Made by a program: the position numbers and the translations under genes. From an uncultured Eggerthellaceae bacterium (GTDB lineage: Bacteria; Actinomycetota; Coriobacteriia; Coriobacteriales; Eggerthellaceae), in NCBI GenBank assembly GCA_958452575.1, contig CAUDUM010000005.1, forward strand, positions 62,001-126,000: a DNA stretch of 64,000 bases. The letters run 5' to 3'. Shown piece by piece: positions 27,319-35,378 of the stretch (position 1 is the first letter of the stretch; every line of letters begins with the position of its first letter). The notes under the pieces were generated by a model. The model ran no database searches, was not told where the DNA came from, and was given only the letters and a program-made list of their open reading frames with translations.

Positions 27319-27660
27319 ATGGAAGCTAAAGCTATTGCACGCTACGTCCGCGTTTCGCCCCGCAAGGCGCGCATCGTGGTCGATCTCATCCGCGGCAAGT
27401 CCGTTGTTCGCGCTCGCGAGATCCTCGCGTTCACGAACCGCGGCGTCGCCGAGACGGTGGAGAAGACGCTGAACTCCGCCGTGGCCAACGCCGAGAACCA
27501 GCATCATGTGCGTCCCGAGTCCCTGGTCGTCAAGACCGCTTATGTGGACGAGGGCCCCACGCTCAAGCGCATCCGTCCGCGCGCGAAGGGTTCCGCATCG
27601 CGCATCAACAAGCGCACGAGCCACATCACCATCATCGTCGCGCCGCGAGAGGAGGCATAG
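27319..27660 (+). CDS. rplV: 50S ribosomal protein L22
   Basis: 113 residues. ARYVRVSPRKARIVVDLIRGK at the N-terminus and the tunnel-lining hairpin with RIRPRAKGSASRINKRTSHI. The stop codon lies three bases before the rpsC GTG start. Confidence 0.97.
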   Translation: MEAKAIARYVRVSPRKARIVVDLIRGKSVVRAREILAFTNRGVAETVEKTLNSAVANAENQHHVRPESLVVKTAYVDEGPTLKRIRPRAKGSASRINKRTSHITIIVAPREEA

Positions 27661-27663
27661 ACC

Positions 27664-28376
27664 GTGGGTCAGAAAGTCAGCCCTACCGGGTTCCGCATGG
27701 GCATCACCGAGGATTGGCGTAGCCGCTGGTACGCCGACAAGGATTATGCCAAGAACCTGGAAAACGATATGGCTATCCGCAAGTTCCTGGACAAGCGCCT
27801 TGCCCGCGCCGCCGTCTCCAAGGTCGAGATCGAGCGCGCCGGCGACAAGATCAAGGTGTTCATCACCACGGCGCGTCCCGGCATCGTGATCGGCAAGAAG
27901 GGCGCCGAGATCGACTCGCTGCGCAAGGAGCTCGAGGGCATCGCCTCCGGCCCGGTTTCCATCGAGGTCGTCGAGGTCAAGCGTCCCGAGCTGGACGCCG
28001 AGCTGATCGCCCAGTCCGTGGCCGAGCAGCTCGAGGGCCGCGTGGCGTTCCGCCGCGCGATGCGCAAGGCCGTCCAGTCCGCTCGCAAGAGCGGCGCGAA
28101 GGGCATCCGCGTGCAGTGCTCCGGCCGCCTGGGTGGCGCCGAGATGAGCCGCCGCGAGTGGTACCGCGAGGGTCGCGTGCCGCTGCACACGCTGCGTGCC
28201 AAGATCGATTATGGATTCTGCACCGCCCGCACCCAGATGGGCGCCATCGGCGTTCAGGTGTGGGTGTACCACGGCGAGGTTCTGCCCGGCCAGAAGGCTC
28301 CCCAGCCCGCGCTGGAGGGCAGCTCCCGTCCGAACCGTTCCCGTCGCAATGATCGTCACGAGAGGGGGGCGAAGTA

Positions 28377-28377
<1 letters not shown>
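27664..28377 (+). CDS. rpsC: 30S ribosomal protein S3
   Basis: 237 residues. GQKVSPTGFRMGI at the start, a KH domain with RPGIVIGKKGAEID, and the C-terminal domain with RLGGAEMSRREWYREG. It forms part of the mRNA entry channel. GTG start at 27664. Its stop overlaps the rplP start (TAATG), so the two are translationally coupled. Confidence 0.97.
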
Positions 28378-28799
<422 letters not shown>

Positions 28800-28994
28800 A
28801 TGAAACCAGCAGAGATTCGCGAGCTTTCTGCCGACGATTTGCAGGCCAAGCTCAAAGAAGCGCGCGCGGAGCTTTTCAATCTGCGCTTCCAGATGGCGAC
28901 GAGCCAGCTTGATAACACGGCCCGCGTGAAGCAGGTCAAGAAGGACATCGCCCGCATCCAGACCGAGATGCGCGCGCGTGAGCTCAGCGCCTAG
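28800..28994 (+). CDS. rpmC: 50S ribosomal protein L29
   Basis: 64 residues, two helices: MKPAEIRELSADDLQAKL and the KDIARIQTEMRAREL end. It starts on the base after the rplP stop. It binds near the exit tunnel next to L23. Confidence 0.95.
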   Translation: MKPAEIRELSADDLQAKLKEARAELFNLRFQMATSQLDNTARVKQVKKDIARIQTEMRARELSA

Positions 28995-29023
28995 GGATAG
29001 CGGAAAGGTTGGTTTAGATATAC

Positions 29024-29284
29024 ATGAGCGAGATTCGTAACTCCCGCAAAGTCCGCCAGGGCGTCGTGGTGAGCGCTGCCAACGACAAGACCATCGTGGT
29101 TTCCGTCGAGTCGCGCAAGCCGCACCCGGTGTACAAGAAGATGATCTCCACCACCAAGAAGTTCCATGCGCATGACGAGAACAACGAGGCGGGCGTGGGC
29201 GATACCGTCCAGATCATGGAGACCCGTCCGATGTCCAAGCTGAAGCGCTGGCGTCTTGTTAAGATCGTGGAGAAGGCCAAATAG
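29024..29284 (+). CDS. rpsQ: 30S ribosomal protein S17
   Basis: 86 residues, OB fold: RKVRQGVVVSAANDKTIVV, a long loop with KFHAHDENNEAGVGD and ETRPMSKLKRWRL. Primary 16S rRNA binding protein. Normal position between rpmC and rplN. Confidence 0.96.
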   Translation: MSEIRNSRKVRQGVVVSAANDKTIVVSVESRKPHPVYKKMISTTKKFHAHDENNEAGVGDTVQIMETRPMSKLKRWRLVKIVEKAK

Positions 29285-29332
29285 CCTGCGTGCACGCATG
29301 CATGCTCGTAAGAGGAAAGTTAGGTTACAGCA

Positions 29333-29701
29333 ATGATTCAGATGCAATCCATGCTCGCGGTGGCCGACAACTCCGGCGCTCGCAAGGTGCAGTGCATCAA
29401 GGTTCTGGGCGGCTCCAAGCGCCGTTACGCGAGCCTCGGTGACGTGATCATCTGCAGCGTCAAGGAAGCGATCCCCAACGCCCCCGTCAAAAAGGGCGAT
29501 GTGGTCCGCTGCGTCATCGTGCGCCTGAAGAAGGAAGTGCGTCGCAAGGACGGCAGCTACATCAAGTTCGACCAGAACGCCTGCGTTCTGATCAACAACG
29601 ATGGCACGCCCCGCGGCACCCGCGTCTTCGGCCCCGTTGCCCGCGAGCTGCGCGACAAGAAGTACCTGAAGATCGCGTCTTTGGCGCCGGAAACGCTGTA
29701 G
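29333..29701 (+). CDS. rplN: 50S ribosomal protein L14
   Basis: 122 residues: MIQMQSMLAVADNSGARKVQCIKVLGG-like start (residues 1-27), RRKDGSYIKFDQNACVLIN and GTRVFGPVARELR. It forms an intersubunit bridge with 16S rRNA helix 14. In enterobacteria it opens the spc operon; no separate promoter is obvious here. Confidence 0.97.
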   Translation: MIQMQSMLAVADNSGARKVQCIKVLGGSKRRYASLGDVIICSVKEAIPNAPVKKGDVVRCVIVRLKKEVRRKDGSYIKFDQNACVLINNDGTPRGTRVFGPVARELRDKKYLKIASLAPETL

Positions 29702-29718
29702 GGGAGGTGTGCTAGGAA

Positions 29719-30045
29719 ATGAGCGGAATGCATGTTAAGAAGGGCGACCGCGTCAAGGTGCTCTGCGGCAAGGATAAGGGCAAGGAGGGCGAGATCCTCC
29801 GCGCCATCCCCCAGAAGCAGCGCGTCGTCGTCGAGAAGGTGGGCCTCGTCAAGAAGGCCATGCGTCCCACCCAGCAGAACCCCCAGGGCGGCATCATCAC
29901 GGTCGAGGCTCCTATCCATGTCTCCAACGTGATGCTGATCTGCCCCGAGTGCAAGCAGCCGACCCGCGTGAACCATCGTCGCGACGAGAACGGCCGCAAG
30001 GTCCGCGTCTGCAAGAAGTGCGGCAAGGACATCGATAAGAAATAA
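29719..30045 (+). CDS. rplX: 50S ribosomal protein L24 (zinc-ribbon form)
   Basis: 108 residues. KOW motif HVKKGDRVKVLCGKDKGKEG at the start. A C-terminal CPEC...CKKCGK pair of CxxC motifs suggests a zinc ribbon. L24 starts 50S assembly. The start may be ATG 29719 or the in-frame ATG 29728 three codons on. A 100-base structured gap separates it from rplE. Confidence 0.95.
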   Translation: MSGMHVKKGDRVKVLCGKDKGKEGEILRAIPQKQRVVVEKVGLVKKAMRPTQQNPQGGIITVEAPIHVSNVMLICPECKQPTRVNHRRDENGRKVRVCKKCGKDIDKK

Positions 30046-30050
30046 CGTTC

Positions 30051-30119
30051 AGCCGGCCTTGCGCCGGCTGCGCGGTATGGCCCCGGGCAACCGGGGACGC
30101 AGGGTTGGAAATCCTGCGT
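30051..30119 (+). promoter_or_regulatory. Three consecutive perfect hairpins between rplX and rplE
   Basis: Hairpin 1: AGCCGGC (30051-30057) with GCCGGCT (30063-30069). Hairpin 2: CCCCGG (30081-30086) with CCGGGG (30091-30096) and a GCAA tetraloop of GNRA type. Hairpin 3: ACGCAGG (30097-30103) with CCTGCGT (30113-30119). They end 28 bases before the rplE start. In E. coli, S8 represses the spc operon by binding mRNA at the L5 start; an equivalent role here is inference. Confidence 0.6.
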
Positions 30120-30147
30120 TTAATCCATCGGAAAGGATTTGAAAGAC

Positions 30148-30696
30148 ATGACTGCTCCTCGTTTGAAGGAAAAGTACAAGACCGTCGTCGTGCCCCAGCT
30201 CGAGAAGGAGCTCGGCATCCAGAACATCAACGAGGTTCCCCGCCTGGAGAAGATCGTTGTGAACATGGGCGTGGGCGCTGCGGCTTCCGACCACAAGCTG
30301 CTTGACGCCGCCATGAACGACCTGCGCGTCATCACCGGCCAGCAGCCCTGCATCACCCGCGCGAAGAAGTCCATCGCAGGCTTCCATATCCGCCAGGGCA
30401 TGGGCATCGGCTGCAAGGTGACGCTGCGCGGCGACCGCATGTGGGAGTTCCTGGACCGTCTGCTGTCCACGGCGCTGCCCCGCGTGCGCGACTTCCGCGG
30501 CATCTCGCCCAAGAGCTTCGACGGCCGCGGCAACTACTCTCTGGGCATCACCGAGCAGCTGATCTTCCCCGAGATCGAGTATGACAAGGTCGACCGTACG
30601 CGCGGCATGGACATCACGTTCGTGACCACCGCGGGCGACAACGACCGCGCTCTGGCGCTGCTGACGGCGCTGGGCTTCCCGTTCAAGCAGAAGTAA
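30148..30696 (+). CDS. rplE: 50S ribosomal protein L5
   Basis: 182 residues: PRLEKIVVNMGVGAA, KKSIAGFHIRQGMGIGCKVTLRG and RDFRGISPKSFDGRGNYSLG. It binds 5S rRNA and the P-site tRNA region. ATG at 30148 follows GAAAGGATTTG; an in-frame TTG three codons earlier is less likely. Confidence 0.97.
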   Translation: MTAPRLKEKYKTVVVPQLEKELGIQNINEVPRLEKIVVNMGVGAAASDHKLLDAAMNDLRVITGQQPCITRAKKSIAGFHIRQGMGIGCKVTLRGDRMWEFLDRLLSTALPRVRDFRGISPKSFDGRGNYSLGITEQLIFPEIEYDKVDRTRGMDITFVTTAGDNDRALALLTALGFPFKQK

Positions 30697-30727
30697 ACGG
30701 CTTCAAACGTATCTGATTTAGTTCTCA

Positions 30728-30751
30728 AAGCCCGCACGAGGGTGCGGGCTT
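30728..30751 (+). other. Ten-bp perfect hairpin between rplE and rpsZ
   Basis: AAGCCCGCAC (30728-30737) pairs with GTGCGGGCTT (30742-30751) around GAGG. No T run follows. It may be an RNA-processing or stability element, or a partial attenuator inside the operon. Confidence 0.55.
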
Positions 30752-30773
30752 GAATGAGGAAAGAAGGAAATGC

Positions 30774-30959
30774 ATGGCTAAGAAATCGATGATCGCCAAG
30801 GCGAAGCGCGAGCCGAAGTTCTCGACGCGCCAGCACAACCGCTGCACGCGTTGCGGACGTCCCCGCGCCTACTACCGCAAGTTCGGCCTGTGCCGCGTGT
30901 GCCTGCGCGAGATGGCCAACAAAGGCGAACTGCCCGGCGTGACCAAGGCTTCCTGGTAA
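30774..30959 (+). CDS. rpsZ: 30S ribosomal protein S14, zinc-binding type Z
   Basis: 61 residues. MAKKSMIAKAKREPKFS, CTRCGRPRAYYRKFGLCRVCLRE with two CxxC zinc ligand pairs, and TKASW at the end: the short type Z form. ATG at 30774 follows AGAAGGAAATGC. It helps assemble the 30S head with S3 and S10. Confidence 0.97.
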   Translation: MAKKSMIAKAKREPKFSTRQHNRCTRCGRPRAYYRKFGLCRVCLREMANKGELPGVTKASW

Positions 30960-31062
30960 GAGGAAATCCCACGCTAAGGGTGTGCCGGCGCGAGAGGCGT
31001 AGGCGTTACGGGCGCCGACGAACCGAGCGTCGAGTTCATCAAGGACCAAAGGAGAAATCAAC

Positions 31063-31461
31063 ATGACCATGACCGATCCCATCGCAGATATGCTTACGCG
31101 CGTGCGTAACGCAAACTCTGTCGGCAAGGAGACGGTGACCATGCCGTCCAGCAAGAAACTTGTCGAGATTGCCCGAATCATGCAGGAGGAGGGCTACATC
31201 CAGCGTTACGACGTCGTCGAGGGCGATCCGCGCCCCACGCTGGAGATCGTTATGAAGTACGGTGAGAAGAAGGCCAAGACCATCCGCGGCATCAAGCGCA
31301 TCTCCAAGCCGGGTCTGCGCATCTATGCCGGCAAGGACGAGCTGCCCCGCGTTCTGGGCGGCCTCGGCACGGCTATCATCTCCACGAGCCAAGGTGTCAT
31401 GACCGACCGCGACGCCCGTCAGAAGGGCATCGGCGGCGAGGTCGTCGCCTACATCTGGTAG
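31063..31461 (+). CDS. rpsH: 30S ribosomal protein S8
   Basis: 132 residues. DPIADMLTRVRNAN at the start and the RNA-binding STSQGVMTDRDARQKGIGGE loop. Central 16S rRNA binder and, in enterobacteria, the repressor of the spc operon. The 103-base gap before it can form a CGGCGC/GCGCCG stem but no recognised motif. Confidence 0.97.
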   Translation: MTMTDPIADMLTRVRNANSVGKETVTMPSSKKLVEIARIMQEEGYIQRYDVVEGDPRPTLEIVMKYGEKKAKTIRGIKRISKPGLRIYAGKDELPRVLGGLGTAIISTSQGVMTDRDARQKGIGGEVVAYIW

Positions 31462-31477
31462 GAAAGGGAGGTTTGAC

Positions 31478-32020
31478 ATGTCTCGTATCGGCAAGCACCC
31501 CATTGACGTTCCCGCCGGCGTGCAGGTGACCATCGACGGCCACGTTGTCACTGCCAAGGGCGCCAAGGGCGAGCTCACCCGTGAGTTCAATCCGATGATG
31601 ATCATCAAGCAGGAAGGCGAGCAGATCATCGTCGAGCGTCCGGACGACAGCCGCGAGGCCAAGAGCCTGCACGGCCTGACCCGTACGCTGATCCACAACA
31701 TGGTCGAGGGCGTCGCCACCGGCTTCTCCAAGAAGCTGCAGCTGGTCGGCGTCGGCTACCGTGCCGCCCTGAAGGGCAAGGACCTCGAGCTGCAGCTGGG
31801 CTATTCCCACCCGGTTCTGGTCGCCTGCCCCGACAACATCACGTTCGAGTGCCCTTCGCAGACCGAGATCGTGGTGTCCGGCCCCAGCAAGGAGCAGGTC
31901 GGCCAGGTTGCCGCCAACATCCGCGCATGGCGCAAGCCCGAGCCGTATAAGGGCAAGGGCATCCGCTACGACGGCGAGCGCATCCGCCGCAAGCTGGGCA
32001 AGGCCGCCAAGGGCGACTAA
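31478..32020 (+). CDS. rplF: 50S ribosomal protein L6
   Basis: 180 residues, two similar RRM-like halves. SRIGKHPIDVPAGV at the start, NMVEGVATGFSKKLQLVGVGYRA, and the C-terminal KPEPYKGKGIRYDGERIRRKLGK. It sits near the factor-binding site. An AAAGGGAGG site precedes the ATG. Confidence 0.97.
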   Translation: MSRIGKHPIDVPAGVQVTIDGHVVTAKGAKGELTREFNPMMIIKQEGEQIIVERPDDSREAKSLHGLTRTLIHNMVEGVATGFSKKLQLVGVGYRAALKGKDLELQLGYSHPVLVACPDNITFECPSQTEIVVSGPSKEQVGQVAANIRAWRKPEPYKGKGIRYDGERIRRKLGKAAKGD

Positions 32021-32060
32021 TCAGCGGGCAATTAACGGTTTTTAGAGCGAAGGAAGTATC

Positions 32061-32429
32061 ATGAACAAGCTTCAGGAAAAGAAAGCCAGGCTTGCCCGCC
32101 GCCATCGTCGTGTCCGCGGCAAGATCTCCGGCACTGCTGAGCGTCCGCGTCTGTGCGTGACCCGCAGCAACAGCAATATCTACGTGCAGATCGTCGACGA
32201 CGTCGAGCACAAGACCCTGTGCGGCGTGTCGACCCTGGGCCCCGACTTCAAGGCGACGGGCAAAAGTGGTGCCAACATCGAGGGCGCGACCGCTCTCGGC
32301 GAGATCGTGGGCAAGAAGGCCCAGGAGTGTGGCATTACGGAAGTCGTGTTCGACCGCGGCGGCCATCTGTATCACGGGCGCGTGAAGGCTCTCGCCGACG
32401 CCGCTCGCGAGGCCGGCCTGAAATTCTAA
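32061..32429 (+). CDS. rplR: 50S ribosomal protein L18
   Basis: 122 residues: KKARLARRHRRVRGKISGTAERPRL, TRSNSNIYVQIVDD and FDRGGHLYHGRVKALADAAREAGL. It binds 5S rRNA together with L5. Normal place between rplF and rpsE. Confidence 0.97.
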   Translation: MNKLQEKKARLARRHRRVRGKISGTAERPRLCVTRSNSNIYVQIVDDVEHKTLCGVSTLGPDFKATGKSGANIEGATALGEIVGKKAQECGITEVVFDRGGHLYHGRVKALADAAREAGLKF

Positions 32430-32445
32430 GAAGGGGTTGTAGTAT

Positions 32446-32976
32446 ATGGCTCGCAAACAACAGCAGCAGCACGACGCCGGGGTTCCCGAGCTCCAGGAGC
32501 GCGTCGTCTACATCAACCGCGTGTCCAAGGTCGTCAAGGGCGGCCGCCGCTTCGCGCTCACCGCGCTGGTGGTGGTCGGCGACGGCAACGGCCGCGTCGG
32601 CGTGGGCATGGGCAAGTCCTCCGAGGTTCCCACCGCCATCAAGAAGGGCGTCGAGGATGCCAAGAAGAACATGTTCTCCGTGCCTTTGACCGAGAACAAG
32701 ACGCTTCCGCATGACATCATGGGCGAGTACGGCTCCGGCCGCGTTCTCATCCGTCCCGCCGTTCCCGGCACCGGCGTTATGGCCGGCGGCGCGGTCCGTG
32801 CGGTCATGGAGCTCGCGGGCGTGCAGGATGTCATCACCAAGTCCCTGGGCACCAGCAACGCGATGAACGTCGTCAAGGCTGCCGCCGAGGGCCTCAAGAA
32901 CATGGAGAGCCCCGAGCAGGTTGCCGCCCGTCGCGGCGTCTCGGTGGACAAGATCTTTGGCCGTAAGGAGGCTTAA
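32446..32976 (+). CDS. rpsE: 30S ribosomal protein S5
   Basis: 176 residues. The double-stranded RNA-binding fold has ERVVYINRVSKVVKGGRRF and GDGNGRVGVGMGKSSEV, then the KNMFSVPL and GTGVMAGGAVRAVMELAGV segments. It is important for decoding fidelity and the mRNA entry channel. rpmD begins two bases after its stop codon. Confidence 0.97.
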   Translation: MARKQQQQHDAGVPELQERVVYINRVSKVVKGGRRFALTALVVVGDGNGRVGVGMGKSSEVPTAIKKGVEDAKKNMFSVPLTENKTLPHDIMGEYGSGRVLIRPAVPGTGVMAGGAVRAVMELAGVQDVITKSLGTSNAMNVVKAAAEGLKNMESPEQVAARRGVSVDKIFGRKEA

Positions 32977-32978
32977 AG

Positions 32979-33170
32979 ATGGCTGAGGCGAAAAAGACCC
33001 TGCGCATCACCCAGGTGAAGAGCTCCATCGGCTACAAGAAGGACCAGCTCGCCACGCTGCGCTCGCTGGGCCTGGGCAAGATCGGCCGCACGGTGGATCA
33101 GGTCGACAACGACGCGATCCGCGGCATGATCTTCAAGGTGAAGCACCTCGTCGAGGTGGAGGAGCTGTAA
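32979..33170 (+). CDS. rpmD: 50S ribosomal protein L30
   Basis: 63 residues: LRITQVKSSIGYKKDQLATL and RSLGLGKIGRTV. Normal compact bacterial L30. The ribosome binding site AAGGAGG lies inside the end of rpsE. A 163-base structured gap with a likely internal promoter follows. Confidence 0.96.
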   Translation: MAEAKKTLRITQVKSSIGYKKDQLATLRSLGLGKIGRTVDQVDNDAIRGMIFKVKHLVEVEEL

Positions 33171-33184
33171 GGGGCTAAATTCCC

Positions 33185-33214
33185 TTTACAGGTTCTTATC
33201 GAATTAGTTAAAAT
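33185..33214 (+). promoter_or_regulatory. Candidate internal promoter for rplO-secY
   Basis: TTTACA (33185-33190), 18 bases, TAAAAT (33209-33214). It lies in an AT-rich patch that stands out from the surrounding sequence. Confidence 0.5.
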
Positions 33215-33217
33215 GTG

Positions 33218-33309
33218 CGATTGGCGCTGTCTGCAAGACGGTGCCAATCGTGCGTATTAGAGGAAGTTTGCTGGCGGCGAGCTGCCAGCACCGGGGGAGA
33301 GGCCCCCGG
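33218..33309 (+). promoter_or_regulatory. Three hairpins in the rplO leader
   Basis: Hairpin 1: 33218-33232 pairs with 33236-33250 (15 bp including G-T pairs, GCA loop). Hairpin 2: TGCTGGC (33269-33275) with GCCAGCA (33284-33290). Hairpin 3: CCGGGGG (33291-33297) with CCCCCGG (33303-33309). The last ends just ahead of the AAAAGGAG site of rplO. A regulatory leader is inference. Confidence 0.5.
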
Positions 33310-33333
33310 GGCGACGAAAAGGAGTTGCACAAC

Positions 33334-33783
33334 ATGGAACTGAAGGATCTCAAGCCGGCTGCAGGCGCAACCAAGAACCGCAAGCGCGTGGGCCGCGGCC
33401 CCGCCTCCGGCACCGGCAAGACCGCCGGTCGCGGCATGAACGGCCAGAAGTCCCGTGCGGGCGGCGGCAAGGGTCCCCGTTTCGAGGGCGGCCAGACCCC
33501 TCTGGCGATGCGCCTTCCGAAGCTGCCCGGCTTCAAGAACCGCAACCGCGTGGAGTACCTGCCCGTCAACGTCAGCCGTCTTGAGGAGAAGTTCGAGGCC
33601 GGCGACGTCGTGGACGGCGAGTCCCTCAAGGCCAAGGGCATCATCAAGCATGCCGACGCCCTGGTGAAGGTGCTGGGCGACGGTGACATCACCAAGGCCC
33701 TGACGGTGAAGGTTGATAAGGTTTCCGCTTCTGCGAAAGCTAAGATCGAAGCGGCCGGCGGAAAGGTCGAAGAGCCTTGCTAA
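33334..33783 (+). CDS. rplO: 50S ribosomal protein L15
   Basis: 149 residues: MELKDLKPAAGA, KRVGRGPASGTGKTAGRGMNGQ-type glycine- and arginine-rich stretch (residues about 16-45), and PKLPGFKNRNRVEYLPVNV. ATG at 33334 follows AAAAGGAGTTGC. Its stop lies within the first codons of secY, so the two are coupled. Confidence 0.97.
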   Translation: MELKDLKPAAGATKNRKRVGRGPASGTGKTAGRGMNGQKSRAGGGKGPRFEGGQTPLAMRLPKLPGFKNRNRVEYLPVNVSRLEEKFEAGDVVDGESLKAKGIIKHADALVKVLGDGDITKALTVKVDKVSASAKAKIEAAGGKVEEPC

Positions 33784-35060
33784 GCTCCATTATCGATGCG
33801 TTCAAGGTTCCGGAGCTGCGCAAGAAGATCCTCTTCACGCTGGCGATCCTGGCCTTGTACCGTCTGGGCGCCTACATCCCGGTGCCGGGCATCCCGATGA
33901 ACGAGTTCGCCAACGCGTTCTCGCAGGCGGGCGTGTCCATGACGATGATCGACCTGTTCACGGGCGGTGCATTGTCGAACTTCTCGGTGTTCTCGCTGGG
34001 CATCATGCCCTACATCACTGCATCCATCATCATGCAGCTGATGCAGGGCGTCATTCCCGCTGTGGGACGCTGGGCGCGGGAGGGCGAGACCGGACGGCGC
34101 AAGATCACGCAGATCACGCGTTATCTGACGCTGGTCCTGGGCCTCATCAACGCCATTGGCTATCTGCTGCTGTTCAAGTCGCCTCAGTACGGCGTCGTGT
34201 TCAGCACCGAGGTCCCCGAGATCCTCACCGACATCATCGTGGTATTCACGCTGGTGGCGGGCACCGCGTTCATCATGTGGATGGGCGAGCTCATCACCCA
34301 GCGCGGCGTGGGCAACGGCATGTCGCTGATCATCTTTATCAGCATCGTGTCGCGCGTTCCGTCCGCCATCTACTCGTCCATCACGCAGAGCTCCGCGGAC
34401 ATGGGCATGGCCATCGCCATCACGGCCCTCATCGTGATCGTGGTTTTGATCTGCATCCCGCTCATCATCTTCGTCGAGCGCGCCCAGCGCCGCATCCCGG
34501 TGAACTACGCCAAGCGCGTCCAGGGCCGCAAGATGTTCGGCGGTCAGTCCACGTACCTGCCGCTCAAGGTGAACGCTGCGGGCGTCATCCCGATCATCTT
34601 CGCGAGCTGCATCATCTACTTCCCGGCTCAGCTGGCGGCGCTGTTCAACGTCGGCTGGCTGACCGCGGTCGCAGACGCGATGGCTGCCGGCTGGATCAAC
34701 TGGATCCTGACGGTCCTGCTGATCGTCTTCTTCGCGTACTTCTACACCTCCATGGTGTTCAACCCCGAGGAGACCAGCGACAACCTGCGCAAGAACGGCG
34801 GCTTCATCCCCGGCGTGCGTCCCGGCTCTGCCACCGTGCAGTACATCAAGGACGTCCTGCACCGCGTGACGCTGCCCGGCGCGATCTTCATCGCCGCGAT
34901 CGCCGTCATCCCGTCGATCCTGTTCTACTTCACGGGCAACCAGCTGATCCAGGCGTTCGGCGGCACGTCCATCCTCATCATGATCAGCGTCGCGCTGGAC
35001 ACGATGGGCAAGGTGGAAAGCCAGCTGAAGATGCACAACTACGACGGATTCTTCAAGTAG
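33777..35060 (+). CDS. secY: Preprotein translocase subunit SecY
   Basis: 427 residues, ten membrane helices. It opens with IIDAFKVPELRKKILFT; PVPGIP, the TQRGVGNGMSLIIF region after helix 4 and GFIPGVRPG are conserved SecY motifs. It forms the protein-conducting channel with SecE, which is encoded at 57.6 kb. The start is TTG at 33777, seven bases before the end of the overlapping rplO stop, with GAAAGG upstream. No ATG gives a complete N-terminus. Confidence 0.96.
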   Translation: MLSSIIDAFKVPELRKKILFTLAILALYRLGAYIPVPGIPMNEFANAFSQAGVSMTMIDLFTGGALSNFSVFSLGIMPYITASIIMQLMQGVIPAVGRWAREGETGRRKITQITRYLTLVLGLINAIGYLLLFKSPQYGVVFSTEVPEILTDIIVVFTLVAGTAFIMWMGELITQRGVGNGMSLIIFISIVSRVPSAIYSSITQSSADMGMAIAITALIVIVVLICIPLIIFVERAQRRIPVNYAKRVQGRKMFGGQSTYLPLKVNAAGVIPIIFASCIIYFPAQLAALFNVGWLTAVADAMAAGWINWILTVLLIVFFAYFYTSMVFNPEETSDNLRKNGGFIPGVRPGSATVQYIKDVLHRVTLPGAIFIAAIAVIPSILFYFTGNQLIQAFGGTSILIMISVALDTMGKVESQLKMHNYDGFFK

Positions 35061-35378
35061 TTCATTCCGCCGGCCTGCCGGCCGTCGGAACTGGCCGCCG
35101 CTGCGGGCCCCTCTCGCACCGGATCTTCCCGCGATCCTCGAAGCTTGCGTACCAAAGTACGCGGCGCTCCGACGATCCCGCGAATCTCCGGCGCGAGAGG
35201 GGCCCTCGCTGTCTCTACGAACGAAAGCGCGCTTTCCTTTGCAGGAGGGTTCGAGTGATATTCGCTCGAGCCCATTTCTGTTTATGGGCGGGATTGTTCG
35301 GAAATGCAATTATGTTTGAGCTTGCTCTGTTAGAATAGTCCGGTCGATCTAAGATCGGATTTATCGAAAGGAATCCAA
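35061..35378 (+). other. Intergenic region between secY and adk
   Basis: No gene seen. It holds a GCCGGC-rich hairpin right after secY, a large inverted-repeat structure (35105-35205), and an AT-rich segment with TAGAAT at 35331-35336 that probably drives adk. Confidence 0.6.
35105..35205. repeat. Large nested inverted-repeat structure between secY and adk
   Basis: Outer arms 35105-35117 and 35193-35205 are exact 13-base reverse complements. The inner hairpin GCGTAC-CAAA-GTACGC lies at 35147-35162. CCGGA and TCCGG flank inside the arms. The layout resembles the 118-nt elements at 15.4 and 40.4 kb: strong arms, two bulged strands, one short hairpin. Short stretches such as TCCT...GCT...GC before the inner hairpin look alike, but overall identity is low, so membership of the same family is uncertain. 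Confidence 0.6.
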
